A stretch of DNA of 64,000 nt, from the NCBI GenBank assembly GCA_017163975.1, contig JAFFSR010000035.1:1908501-1972500 (forward strand), given 5' to 3'. Every line of letters starts with the position of its first letter. The stretch's first letter is position 1. The DNA is from Anastatus disparis (taxonomy: Eukaryota > Arthropoda > Insecta > Hymenoptera > Eupelmidae). The notes below the pieces were generated by a model. That model saw nothing but the letters and a program-made list of their open reading frames with translations, was not told where the DNA came from and did no database searches. Of this stretch, positions 22,464 through 33,952 are shown piece after piece. A program made the translations under genes and the position numbers.

Positions 22464-25400
22464 TTATTTTCTTCTACTTCTCTTATTTTCGCTGTTCCAG
22501 TAGGCAGTTAATCTGTTTTGGGAAAGAAAATAATTAATAAAATACTAATTACTTGGAAGTTAAAGAGAATGTGTTATATTTCATTAATAATATTTCTTAT
22601 TGTACTGTATTTTCAAGTCTACAAAGTTATAATTAATAATACAGTAATACAGTGTAGCTAACAGGTCGTTAATAGTCATTCTAAGCATTATGCTCCCGTA
22701 AGTTAAAAAATAACAGTAGATCTAAACGCCAATATTTTAACAGAAAATGTATAAAAATATTAAAATATTATAATTTAAAATTATTATGCGTTACTTTTTA
22801 AAAATAATTCCATTATTTAAATAAGTATTGTCAATGCAATGATAGCAACTCACTGTCACATAAGAAATTATAAATTCAAAAATACTAACCCCAATTTTCA
22901 AAGATTTCTTCCTCGCTGTTCTCCATCACGACGTCCTGCTCTCCACTCTGCTTTTCGTAGTACTGTTCATTTTCGTCCTCGCTATATTCTTCCTTGTGCT
23001 CGTGTTCTTCCTTTAAGTGGTATTCTCCCTTATCCTCATATTCTCTCTTCTCCTGGTCTTCTTCCCCCTCCTGGTCTTCTTCCTCCTCCTGGTCTTCTTT
23101 TTCTTGCTGCTCGTCCTCCTCCTCCTGGGTTTGTATTTCATCATATTCTTTCTTGACCTGATGATGTCCATGATATATCGTTTCTTCGTCAGAATTATTC
23201 AGCTGTTGTTGGTTCCCTTCTTTTTCCTTAGAATCATGTTTTGTAGGCCGATTTGTAACGTTGACCCTTTGGCTCCCGTTATAACAATCCAAGTTGGCAA
23301 GTTGGCTAACATCTTGAGAAACAGCAGAGTTCGTACAAGACTTGCGACGAGGAGACCCTTGAAAACTCTCGTATGAATCAATGGAACGCTTCCGTTTGCG
23401 ACGAAAGCCCTCTTTGGCACTCTTTATGGCTTTCGTCATAGCCATAACAAATTCTTCTTCGCTCGGTTTCTGCAGCGTGGCTTTGTTGCAGGGCATAGCG
23501 TCTGTTGGTTAAAATATTCATAATTAATTACAAAATTTCACAAATATTAAATTGTATTTTCATATAACACTAATGAAAAAAATAAGTGGCAGTCGGGGAC
23601 TGGCCGACACAAGTGATAACTTAAATTATTATAAGTTGAAATTATTATAATGTTAAACTTTTAAGTATGCTATTATTAAAATACTTGTACCTTCGCAAGC
23701 TTGTGCAAAACGAGTGCTTTTCATAGCAACACCATCTTCATTTGATTGAACTCCATTCCAAGAAACATTACGAAATACATCTTCATTGACTATGAGGCTA
23801 TTTTTCAAATATTTCGCAGCTGCATCCTTAGCAGTAACTCCTCCTAAATATCTCAGGTACGCGACCTTGAAAAATATATTCATTAGAAATGAAAATAAGT
23901 AAACTTTATAAACAAATATACTGCTTACAACTTCGTCGTACTCTTCGTCTGTGAAATTATCAAACGCTAGGAGATCAGCACAAGATTGAAAAGGTAGGTA
24001 CTTTGGACGAGTTGTCGCTCTACTAGTTTGTCCTTTTGTTAATTCACTTAACATCTTGTGAATAGACCTAAAATTGAATTATTATTATTATTAATACAAT
24101 CATTCTTCCTCTAAATAATTGTTGATTTAAATTGCTAACTTACAAAGTTACTTTTTCAACATTTTCAAGTCTTTCGTTCAGTGAGCTGGCGAAATAAAAA
24201 TTAAATCATTGTTATTATTAATACAATAATTCTAACCTTTAAATAATTGTGTATATGAAGTGCTAACTTACAAACTAAAGTTTTCAACTTTTTCAAGTCT
24301 TTCGTTCAGGAGCTGGCAAAAAGAAAAATATTCATTAAAGTATTACTATTTCAAAATAACAGTATATACAATAATAATAATACCTTAACAGTTCTATCGA
24401 AGCCTCTTGTTCTTTCCGGATTGAACTACAAGATTAAATATATTTTATTTATCTTAAAAGTAATTAATAAACGATATATGTGAAACATATACTATACCGA
24501 TTCACAGTTTCTACGCCAACGAATCTTCTGTTAAGCGAGCTGAAAATAGTGATAAAATAGATAATCATAATTGACGTTAATATTACTATAAAAATATCAT
24601 AAATTGAATTTACTCAATCTTTCCGGATAAGTCTTTGATTAACGGTTTCACTTCGCTTGCTGCTGTTCCTTGTACCATAGAATTGAAATAACGTCCATCA
24701 ACAATGCAGATAAAAAGTTATATAAATATATGTTGCAACCGAAAAAATATTTATCTATAAACATATCAAAAATTATTTTACCTGTATTATGGGACTCAGT
24801 AGATCGCTGTATTTGCGTATTTGATAACATTTTCTTTGCATTGACTGCAGGATGAACCCGTTGGTTTTGCATAATACTGCGCGAAAGAAGAGGAACACGG
24901 GCGGTTATTTTTTCAGATGAAGTACATTTTATAATTTTGTTTGTATTAACTCCATCTGCAATATAAAATGTAATGATGTTAGAAAATATTCAAACTAAGA
25001 AAAGATTTTTTGTAAATAGTTATTAATATATATTGTTTTATAGACATTTAAATAAGTCTAAATTATTAAACAATATTTAATAGTTATAATAAGAAATGAA
25101 GTTTTTACATTGTGTGTTGTCTTTAATATTTATTTCAATTTTTTTACAAAATATATTTATTAAATTAACATTTATGCAATCTTTTCTAGAAATATATGCA
25201 TCATTATCTTACCTTTATTAATCCAGCTAGTAGTAGATCGCTGAAGTGAAAATTGCGAATTTGAAAATTTCTTATTGTATGCAGGCAACATTTTATTTTT
25301 CTCGCTGTTTTGAGAAGGTAAAGGCCTTGTGGCGTACTCGCTATTGCTCAAGTTTGATCCAGACGTATGCGCTTTCAATTTCGTTGCATTCTTCTGCTGA

Positions 25401-25534
25401 TAATTGTGTTTTGTTCCTCCGCGATTAATGCACAGAATGGGAGATTCCTTTAATTGAGACATTCTATCTGTTAAGGATGTTGAAGCAGCCTCTACAGTGA
25501 CTGCTTCAGAATTCTTACGCTTCTTTTGACTCAT
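22464..25534 (-). pseudogene. X3 accessory gene, DUF4806-like protein, 11 exons
   Basis: Minus-strand exons with GT/AG borders and consistent phases: 25534-25213, 24955-24782, 24668-24614, 24539-24498, 24425-24384, 24312-24272, 24185-24144, 24067-23939, 23865-23691, 23501-22890, 22512-22464 (stop TAA). The protein begins MSQKKRKN, has a disordered N-terminus, a short coiled coil spread over exons 3-7 (LSGKIDSLNRRF, SLNERLENVE), then the DUF4806-like globular part (LPFQSCADLLAF, VAYLRYLGGVTAKDAA, VSWNGVQSN, FAQACED), a basic stretch GFRRKRKR and a long Glu-rich tail in exon 10. The family function is unknown; in a transposon it may be DNA-binding and assist the transposase. Exon 6 has lost one base relative to its duplicate exon 7, giving a frameshift, unless it is skipped. 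It starts 139 bp after the transposase stop, same strand. Confidence 0.78.
23585..23690 (+). mobile_element. Transposon terminus inside intron 9 of the X3 accessory gene
   Basis: gtggcagtcggggactggcc begins a 100-bp block that recurs at 28622-28737 and, inverted, at 30885-30937. Left of gtggcag the copies are unrelated, so this is a true element end pointing right (towards exons 9-1 and the transposase). It places exons 10-11 outside the terminus. Confidence 0.7.
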
Positions 25535-25672
25535 CTGATTATAATACAAATAAAGAAAAAAATATTGGTTTCAGCAAAGCCATAAGATGAAGTAAATGCA
25601 ATGAAAACTAGCGATACAATAAAACTCTAACATTAAATGACTAATAAATTTCAGATAATTATTATTAAATAA

Positions 25673-27813
25673 TCATCCCTCGAAGTGCGTTGATACAATT
25701 AAAGAAACAACGAAATATTCAGAGTTGCACTCTTTTGTAGCAAGTTCGGCAGGCCAATACGGCATTCTAAAACATTTACCGGCCACTTCATCTAGACGAA
25801 TGGTAAGTAATTCTGAACTGGGCTTTGAACACAGGAATTTATCGATTGCAGAAGAGTCGCACGGAAGATCAAAAAAGTCCTCAACTTTTGTAAAAAGTTT
25901 CATCAGTAGATAACAACTATTTCTTTGGGTATCTTGTAAAACATTCTTAATCATACCAATGGATCCATTTCTCAAAATAACTGTACTATCCTGTTTAAAT
26001 ATTGACAAGTGAATTTCCCCTGTGACAACTTTTTTGAATTGATTATAATTCAAATCATTGATTAAAGGAGTAGGACCCTTTGCATGACTCCAAATAAATT
26101 TTAACGTCGACGGATCAACAAATTTCTTGTACGCTGTATGAACATTTTCAGCTGTTCTTTTCGAAATCTGTTGCAAATGTTGACTGGGTTTTCGACATAA
26201 TTTTCTACAATAACTCATATTGTTCTCGTATGGAAATGATGAAAACGAATCAAGCGCCCCAAAAGATCTCACATCATCTGGAAGATGTAACAGAGCGTGA
26301 GTATTGTAGGAAAGAAATTCTATACCATAGACATCAGCAGCTGTTCAACGAATAATTTTATGCACTTCTCTGAGAAAAGTATAGATTCCGTCGTGTTGAA
26401 AGGATTCACCAAAATTCTAATAGCTGTATGAAGGAGAAGAAAGTGTTTATAAACAGCAGGATTGACTAGACCATTGAGAACAACAGGTCCGATGTAAAGT
26501 AGTAGCTGCCGTTGCTCAGTAACTTTGAATTTGCTATGTTTTTGAATGTTGACAGGTTTTCGAGCGAAATCCCGCGGACAATATTTCTTTACTTGTTCGA
26601 GACGATCATTTAACACAAGCAAATTATTATGTTGAAGCTTAGCTGATTGTAAAAATCTACCATCGATTATTCCTTGCAAAATTTTTTCCATGACACCAAG
26701 ACATACCAAATGCATATAATCAAATACTGCATCTGATACGATATTGAAGGGGAGTGCAGCAAGTGCTGATACTTCCTTATGATGGTCAACATCTATTCTT
26801 GAAGTATACTCTTCCTGTGTCCGCGGGGGATGGTCAATTCCTGTGAATACCATAACGCCAGAACGAATATGTTCACCTATTACATGATATTTGGAACAAG
26901 GAGATCTAGAACTGTGACCTCGATGACCCAGAACAAAAGCTCGAGCAGGTGCATCGGCAATGAAGCATCTCAACCGTATATATTTTTGTTTTCCATTATA
27001 TTTAATTCCAGTTTGCAAAATAGTTAATAAATCATCTACGAATTGATTTAGTATCTCAGTAGCACTCGTTGGCTTTTTGGATCCTTTAAAAATACCAACA
27101 ATTTGTGGAGAGCAAATTGGAATATTAGCTATACGAATTTGTATAGGCCACATCAAAATTTTACTTGCTCTATCCAGTGAAGCCTCATCAGTACTGCAAT
27201 CTATTTCAAGAACATCGGGGATTATGTGAGAAGGAGTCAATGCGAGAATTTTTTGAAGACTTTTCTCAATGCCTAAATGAAGATATTCGCCTCCTGCTAT
27301 TTTACTTATCAGCGATGAATCACGAGGGGTTTTCAAAACAGTTCGAGGATCGACATGTAAATTTGAAAAGCACCTGTGACTTCTAAGAACTAACAAAACA
27401 GCTTTTATCTGCTGATGAGTCATATTGTGCTGAGTAAAGACTGAGGCTAATCTAGCTTCGAAAGCTTCTACATTTTTACCGTCTTCAAACATCGACTGTA
27501 AGGAGTTGGAATCGTCATCGTCGATTTCACCAGATTCAAAGCAAGTACATTCCATCTCCATTGGATTATCGTCGCTCTCTACCACGCACGGCGTTTCATC
27601 TAAATGCGACGATGGAGTCGAAAAACCCTTACAGTTGCCAGGGCTAAACTGAGAAGAACAGCCTTCGTTTTCTGCCAAATTTGCAACTTGTAAGTTATCA
27701 TTTCGTAAATAGTCTTCACGAGCTCTGGCATACAACCTGTTCATGCGTACTATATGACCATGCGAGCACATATGCAACGGTTTTCTGGTACGCATTGGTC
27801 CTATGGCATACAT
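25673..27813 (-). pseudogene. X3 transposase, Tnp2/CACTA-like, one frameshift
   Basis: Two minus-strand frames (27813-26320, 497 residues; then 26345-25673) join with one single-base shift near 26330-26340, giving about 700 residues, full length for the family. Order of motifs: Cys/Asp-rich N-terminus; LEIDCSTDEASLDRASK with the first acidic residue; QIVGIFKGSKKP; ADAPARAFVLGHRGHSSRSPCSKY with the second acidic residue and a reduced Cys pair; FDYMHLVCLGVMEK; C-terminal HLPDDVRSFGALDSFSSFPYEN. It aligns by eye with X1 throughout. Expected role: binding the terminal repeats and cutting/joining DNA in the nucleus. Apart from the frameshift it looks recent. Superfamily naming is inference because the element ends (GTGGCAG) do not read CACTA. 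Confidence 0.88.
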
Positions 27814-28183
27814 TGTTTCTAACTCGATATTAAGTAACTAATAATATTGAATATTGAATTTTATAATTGTTTCAAATGGTGCATCCAATCGAAAATGCAA
27901 TAATGAATTACAAAAAACGTCCAGCGTACAAGTAATTAATTGTTAAAATAGTAAGCTATTTTATAAGTGATGAAAAAAAGTAATAAAATATGGAACAGGT
28001 ACTCGGAATTGAATTGGAAAGGTCTTAAATTTGATTACCCTTTTAAATAAAGTTGATGTACAAGAGAATGCAGCAATTTATTTTCGGAAGTTGTGTATAT
28101 CACTGTATGAAAAGACCTGCCGATATCGCAAACCTATAATAAAAGAAATAAACAGTTAATGAAACACTAATTTTTCAATACGA
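27814..28183. other. 5' flank / presumed promoter region of X3 transposase
   Basis: AT-rich, no inverted terminus of X3 is present here, and no clear TATA box could be singled out. Confidence 0.4.
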
Positions 28184-29971
28184 ATGAAAAACGTGACAGT
28201 TGTGAGACTGACCGACATAAGCTATGCTACCACTATGTATATTGATACTAGCAACCGTGGATTTTTTACGATATTATCCCTTACTAAAAGATCAATTACA
28301 GTTTCAATCATAGTTAATCGAGATATTCTAATATTTTCCAATCTTAAATTGAGGATTCAATATTACATGTTCGCATTTCTTATTTTAAGAGCTTCAACAC
28401 AAATTTTCATTTGCAAAAATCGGCCAATTTTAACTTTGATTATGCCAAATAATTGTTCGTTACATTTCATGAAAAATCGTTCCATTACTTCCATTCAAAT
28501 TTGTTTTTCGGTGTTGTGAAGCTTTGATATTCAAGAATGAAAATTGCTAATCATGAAACTCTGATTATTAAAAATAGATAAATTAAATATTTTGACTATA
28601 AAAAAGAAAAACGATTAAAAAAACGTGGCAGTCGGGGGACTGGCCGACAGAGGTGATAACTTAAATTATTATAAGTTGAAATTATTATAATGATGAATTC
28701 TTAAGTATGCTATTATTAAAATACTTGTATTACTAATATAATGATTTTCAAAAATATTGAAACTCTGAAAAGATTGTATGAATAGTTATTTAATAAATAT
28801 TGTAAAATATAATATTATAGTTGCTTAAAAAGTTATATTTATCTAAAATAATTGGCATTCTTGAATATTTGCAGCTTCAATTGGTTTATGGTAACTATAA
28901 TAGGAAATGAAAATTTTATATTGTATGTTTTCTAAAATTCTTGCAAAAACTATGAGTACAGGTGCAGTGTCCGTTTTACATCTCCTTAAATTAATAATAA
29001 ATCATCAAGTTAAAAATAACTAATCCTGTGCAAAAAAATTATTATAATTTTCACAAATGCCACACTTTTTAGTTTCTATATATATAATGGAAGCATAGCT
29101 TCTTTCAGCCAGTCCCACGACTGCCCCTTTTTTTTGAATAAATTTATTCATTAGTTGTTGAAAATTTTGTTTCAATATTATTTATTAAAATTTTTCAATG
29201 TTGTACCAGAAATCTAGAATTCTTAAAATTGAATGAATGCATTTATTAAAAAATGTAATTGAATATTCTTCATGGTGCATACTGCAAGCTAATGCATTTC
29301 TTAACTGAAAATTTTGCTATAAAATGAAAAGATAGTTGTCATGTAGGAGTACAGGTGCAGTGTCCGTTTTACATCTCCTTAAATTAATAATAGATCAAGT
29401 GAAAAATTTCATGTAATTTTTGCATTAAATTTCATTTGATTTTGAATTAAATTTCATATGATTTTATAGTAAAATAAAGTAAAATGTATTCATTTTTTTG
29501 CAAATCTGAATTGAATTTATAAGAAAAAAAACGTGACAGTCGTGGGACTGGCCGACAGAAGCTATGCTTCCACTATATATATGGAAACTAAAAAGTGTAG
29601 CATTTGTGAAAATTATAATAATTTTTTTTAACAGGATTAGTTATTTTTTACTTGATCTATTATTAATTTAAGAAGAAGTAAAACGGACACTGCACCTGTA
29701 CTCATAAATATTTTCTCTTTTCATTTTATTGCAAAATTTCCAGTAAAGGAATGCATTAGCTTGTAGTATGTACCACGAAGAATATTGAATTAAATTTTTT
29801 AATAAATTCATTCATTCATTTTTAAGAATTCTGGATTTCTGGTACAAAATCGAAAAGTTTTAATAAATAAGTTCTTAATTTTAAGTTCGTAAAAATTGAG
29901 TATGTAAACAAAAACACAAACTAAAGCCTTAGATGTAAAATCTAGTACCAGAGAGTATGAGAGAGAGAGAG

Positions 29972-30018
<47 letters not shown>

Positions 30019-30940
30019 CACAAACTTAAAATTGATGAAAGAAGGCATGACTGTTTTGCTCGTATAATGAACAGAATTAGGCCGTGATACCCGAGAACTT
30101 TTATGCATTTTATGACCTTTCTTGAATCATCATTATTTGAAATATTCATATATTTTGCAATAATATATTTACAGTCTATTATGAATATTATGAAATATTT
30201 GTATATTTTATTTCAAGAGCTTCACTACAAATTTTTACTTGAATTATGCAAAATAGTTATAAATTTCATTTTATGGCGGGTGGTTTGATTTCTTACATTA
30301 AAGTTTGTTAAACTTTGTTGCCAAACCCGTATATTTAAGAGTGAAAATTATTAATCATCAAAATTCCAAGAAGAATAAATGTTTTCGGTAACGGAAAATT
30401 TGAAAAAATAGCTTTTATTATAAAGCATTAAATATTATATAAAATTTATTAATTATTAAAGTTTTTAGTTATACAAATATATTTTTGTAGTGAATTGCTG
30501 GTGCTTTGTCATTCTTTATCTTACACAATCTTTTCTAAGTTTAAATATTTTCCAAAATTATTGCATTCATAATATTAATATTTTAGCAATAGCATATGAT
30601 AAAATTTATAATAAAATTTCATCCTATAATAATTTAAGTTATCACTTCTGCTGGGCGTTTCTAAAGCTTACAAATTTTTCTCATTGTCTTTATTTATTTT
30701 TTATATTTCTATTGCTTATTTTATCCTCAGTTCAGGTATACAGTTTTTATAGTCTACTGCGCATGCATATACTATAAACACTTTATACCTGAACCGAGGA
30801 AATATAGAAAATAAAGAAAGTGAGTGAGAAAAATCATAAGAGCATACTTATAAAAACGTTCAACGTGCAATAATTTAAACTTATAATAACTGAAGTTATC
30901 ACTTCTATCGGTTGGTCCTCCGACTGTCACATTTTTAAAA
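28184..30940. mobile_element. Cluster of nested non-autonomous elements with GTGRCAGTCG-type termini
   Basis: Termini pointing right: 28188, 28624, 29528. Pointing left: about 29137 and 30937. All share a core cagtcgNgggactggccgac. Subtype 1 (28188, 29137, 29528) continues with aagctatgct; subtype 2 (28624, 30937, and 23585) with ggtgataactt. Sequences 28960-29137 and 29528-29705 are inverted copies that include gtgcagtgtccgttttac, which appears a third time at 29350. Non-coding. The right end of X3 may be the 30937 terminus, with the other elements inserted into it. Confidence 0.75.
29956..30015. repeat. (GA)n microsatellite with TATGA interruptions
   Basis: gagagagtatgagagagag pattern followed by an uninterrupted GA run. 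Confidence 0.95.
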
Positions 30941-31586
30941 ATTTGTTATTAAATTCATTTTTTTCTAATTCAAATTATTCAAATTAAAACTATCAATTTT
31001 TGGTATAAACTTAATAGAATACTTTTTGTTGGAATAACATTTAAAATATGCTTGAATTTTTACAAATTACAATATGCATAGTCTTCATCTAATTGTTAGA
31101 GGAAAAATGCAATTCCATAAATCGAAAAGTATATCCAAACTAAATTTACTTCTAAACGACTAATTTTTTTGTTTTCTTTTATGAAAAAAGTTTCCCGAAG
31201 CCCAAGTGGGAAAAATTATGAAAATTTTTTAAATTACAAAAATGCCGGAAAAAATAATTATTTTTGACCAAATCATAAAATATATTTTTATTAAAAAGAT
31301 TAAATTTTAGAATAAATATAGGGTAAATGAAGGTATTTCTACGGTTATAAATAAATAATAGTTTAAGATACTTACCCTATTTAAAGATAGTTTTCGAAGA
31401 AGATGTGTAATGTTGTAGAAAATCAATTCTTGTGCCAGTAAACCAAAATGTTGAACAGGATAGATGTAACGTAAAAGCGATGTGCACTCGAACAAGTACA
31501 AAATACGTATGCATGTTATTTTTCAAAATGAACTTAAAATCTACACTAAAAAATCTTAACCATGTACCCTTTTTTTATTAACTAAC
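30941..31586. other. No gene recognised
   Basis: AT-rich; no supported reading frame or repeat pair. Confidence 0.6.
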
Positions 31587-31756
31587 CCTGGAAGAAAATT
31601 GACCATATCTTAAGCATAATTGTCGGTCAACGCATGTTAAAATGACACTTATCTAGAAATTTTTTAAAAATCATTTCTAGAATTTCTAGATAAGTGCCAT
31701 TTTAACATTTGTTGACCAGCAATTATGCCTACAATATGGTCAATTTTCTTCCAGGG
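31587..31756. mobile_element. MITE (about 170 bp)
   Basis: ccctggaagaaaattgacca and its inverse delimit arms of about 80 bp that include aaatgacacttatctag/ctagataagtgccattt. Loop almost absent. Confidence 0.85.
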
Positions 31757-31978
31757 AAGGGAATTCCCAAATAGGCAGAAAAATAATGCGTTCACCAGAT
31801 GTTTTGTTACCCGACTAATCCTCGACGGTCCGATGCGCGGACAAAATTTTATGATCTTTGCGCTATGCTCATGTTTTCTGTGAATTGAAATGCTACTCAA
31901 ACATAACAATAAACCAACTGTAACCCAATGTTCAAGTTACTGTTGAATGTGTGCGTGTGTATATTGTGTGTGTATGTA

Positions 31979-32112
31979 TATATATATATATATATATATA
32001 TCTGTGGATTTTTGGAATAACCGCACAAGTCTGTTTTTAGAGTTTCAGAAGAGAGAATCTCAATTTCCCAAAAATACAGACTTGTGCGGTTATTTCGATG
32101 ATATATATATAT
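31979..32112. repeat. TA-flanked long hairpin
   Basis: (TA)n at 31979-32000 and 32101-32112 flank gaataaccgcacaagtctgt (32015) and its inverse (32076-32096). The 20-bp stem is perfect. Possibly a MITE inserted into a TA microsatellite. Confidence 0.8.
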
Positions 32113-32519
32113 TTTCGTCTTGTTGCTTGAAAGCCTTGATTTTTGACAAATTATATACCTATAGAACTATTAAAATTGTTTGTAATCTAAAATAGAAAAT
32201 CAACTATAAAATATTCATAGTTTTAATTTTAAGACCCTCACAATAAAGTTTCATTAACAAAAATCTAATAATTTTTACTTGATTTAAACCAAAAAATTGA
32301 TTATTTTATTCACATTTATTTGATTCTGTTGTCAAACTCATACATTCGAGAATAAAAATTGTCAATCATGAAATTTCTGAAATTTTTTTAGCAGTAGAAA
32401 CAAATTAAAATATTGTTCCAACAATCAATAAATAAATCTCAATTATAATTGAATACTAAATCTTGGTAATGAAAAAATAACCTTCTATTCATTTTTATTA
32501 TTTGATGATTTTCTTCTTC

Positions 32520-32873
32520 TTCTATATAAATTGGCCTTTAGCATTTTGCATGAAAATTTTTTTAAAAATCTATTATATCCATCATTTAGAAAAAAAAAAT
32601 AAAGAACATGTATTTTTTCTTTTATTATAAATATAAAAATTTAAAGAGATAGAGGTAGTAAAACTGTGTGACGTCACGGCAATTGTGACGTCATTTATCA
32701 TGGCACTATATCTATATGTGTAGATATCAAATTTGTACAAATTTATACCCGCTATAACTTTTGTAATTCATCATATTTTGAAAAACAAAAAAAATACAGG
32801 TCTTTTATTTTTTCGTCTTCTACCTAACGGATATAATAAATTTTTTCATGCAAAATGCTAATTTAGTTATAGT
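32520..32873. mobile_element. MITE with paired TGACGTCA sites in its loop
   Basis: agcattttgcatgaaaa on the left returns inverted on the right (ttttttcatgcaaaatgct). The arms span about 120 bp each. The loop contains two complete TGACGTCA octamers (32669-32676 and 32686-32693). Confidence 0.8.
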
Positions 32874-33582
32874 TTGATGATTTTACATTTAAATAAAAAG
32901 GGTATCAATACTCGTTAAATGTATTTTTTCAAACTAAAAATAAATATTCTTTGAATTATTTGATGACCATAAATTAGTAGATTTTATAAGCATTTTAACA
33001 CACATGTTAATCAGAAATATATTAATTATTGCTCTTTCTGTAATAAAAATAAAAAAAATTTTTTTTTTAAATCGGAAATTAATTAAAAATTACTTTTTAT
33101 ATTTGTATAGCAGCTAATTGGAAACTTAGCGAATATTAAAACCTGCATACAATATTTACTAATTTGAAATTCATTTTTTATACATAACTTACAATAATCA
33201 TTTTCAGTCTCTATAAATTATTTACTTTTAAAATTATATAATAGTAATAATTGATGAATTCCCCATCAAAAATAATTATGCAAAGTCAACAACTCAAAAT
33301 AATCTAATATTATATTTTAATATGTTACCAATTATTTACATTTAAAAACACAAAATTATTATTTTACATTTTTATTGCAAATATGCTTATTCCTGCTTGT
33401 TGAGGAAAAAATAGAGGGAAAAAAATGCTGAGCAAAAACGCAGAGCTACAGCAGAGCTCTCCAAATTTATTTTGTGAAAAGAGCTTAGTGAATGGTATAA
33501 CATTGGGAAGTCATATTTAAAATCGGATAATATGCAATATCAAATATATATATTTGATATTGCATTAAATATTAACCCACAA
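32874..33582. other. No gene recognised
   Basis: AT-rich; short palindrome around tatatatatttgatattg near 33540-33565 only. Confidence 0.5.
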
Positions 33583-33952
33583 TTAAGGTAGTTGTCAACC
33601 CATTACATCATAAAAAAATTATTTATTATAAAATACGTTAAAATTTGGTTTACAACTTCAAAATAACTTTATAAATGAATAGTTCAATTTTTGGAACGAT
33701 TAACGGTTTCATAATTATAATGTAATATTTTCAATTTGTAATTTTAATGATATTTATTATTAAATAAAAAAAAAAATGATATTTATTATATAAAATAGAA
33801 ATTTCAAAGTTTTATATCTTACTTTTGAAACCGTTGGACGTTATGAAATTTTAACTACTTATTTGTGAAATTATATTGAAGTTGTGAACTAAATTTCAAA
33901 GCATTTTATAATAAACAGTTTTTTTGATGTAATGGGTTGACAACTACCTTAA
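33583..33952. mobile_element. TTAA-flanked MITE
   Basis: TTAA at 33583-33586 and 33949-33952 flank GGTAGTTGTCAACCC and its inverse. Arms about 140 bp. Third TTAA family in this window. Confidence 0.85.

Noticed and set aside
22839..23376. Plus-strand proline/leucine-rich frames
   Set aside because: Antisense of the Glu-rich exon 10 of the X3 accessory gene, which has splice sites and phase support.
28184..28519. 111-codon plus-strand frame
   Set aside because: Begins in a transposon terminus and has no domain; chance open frame.
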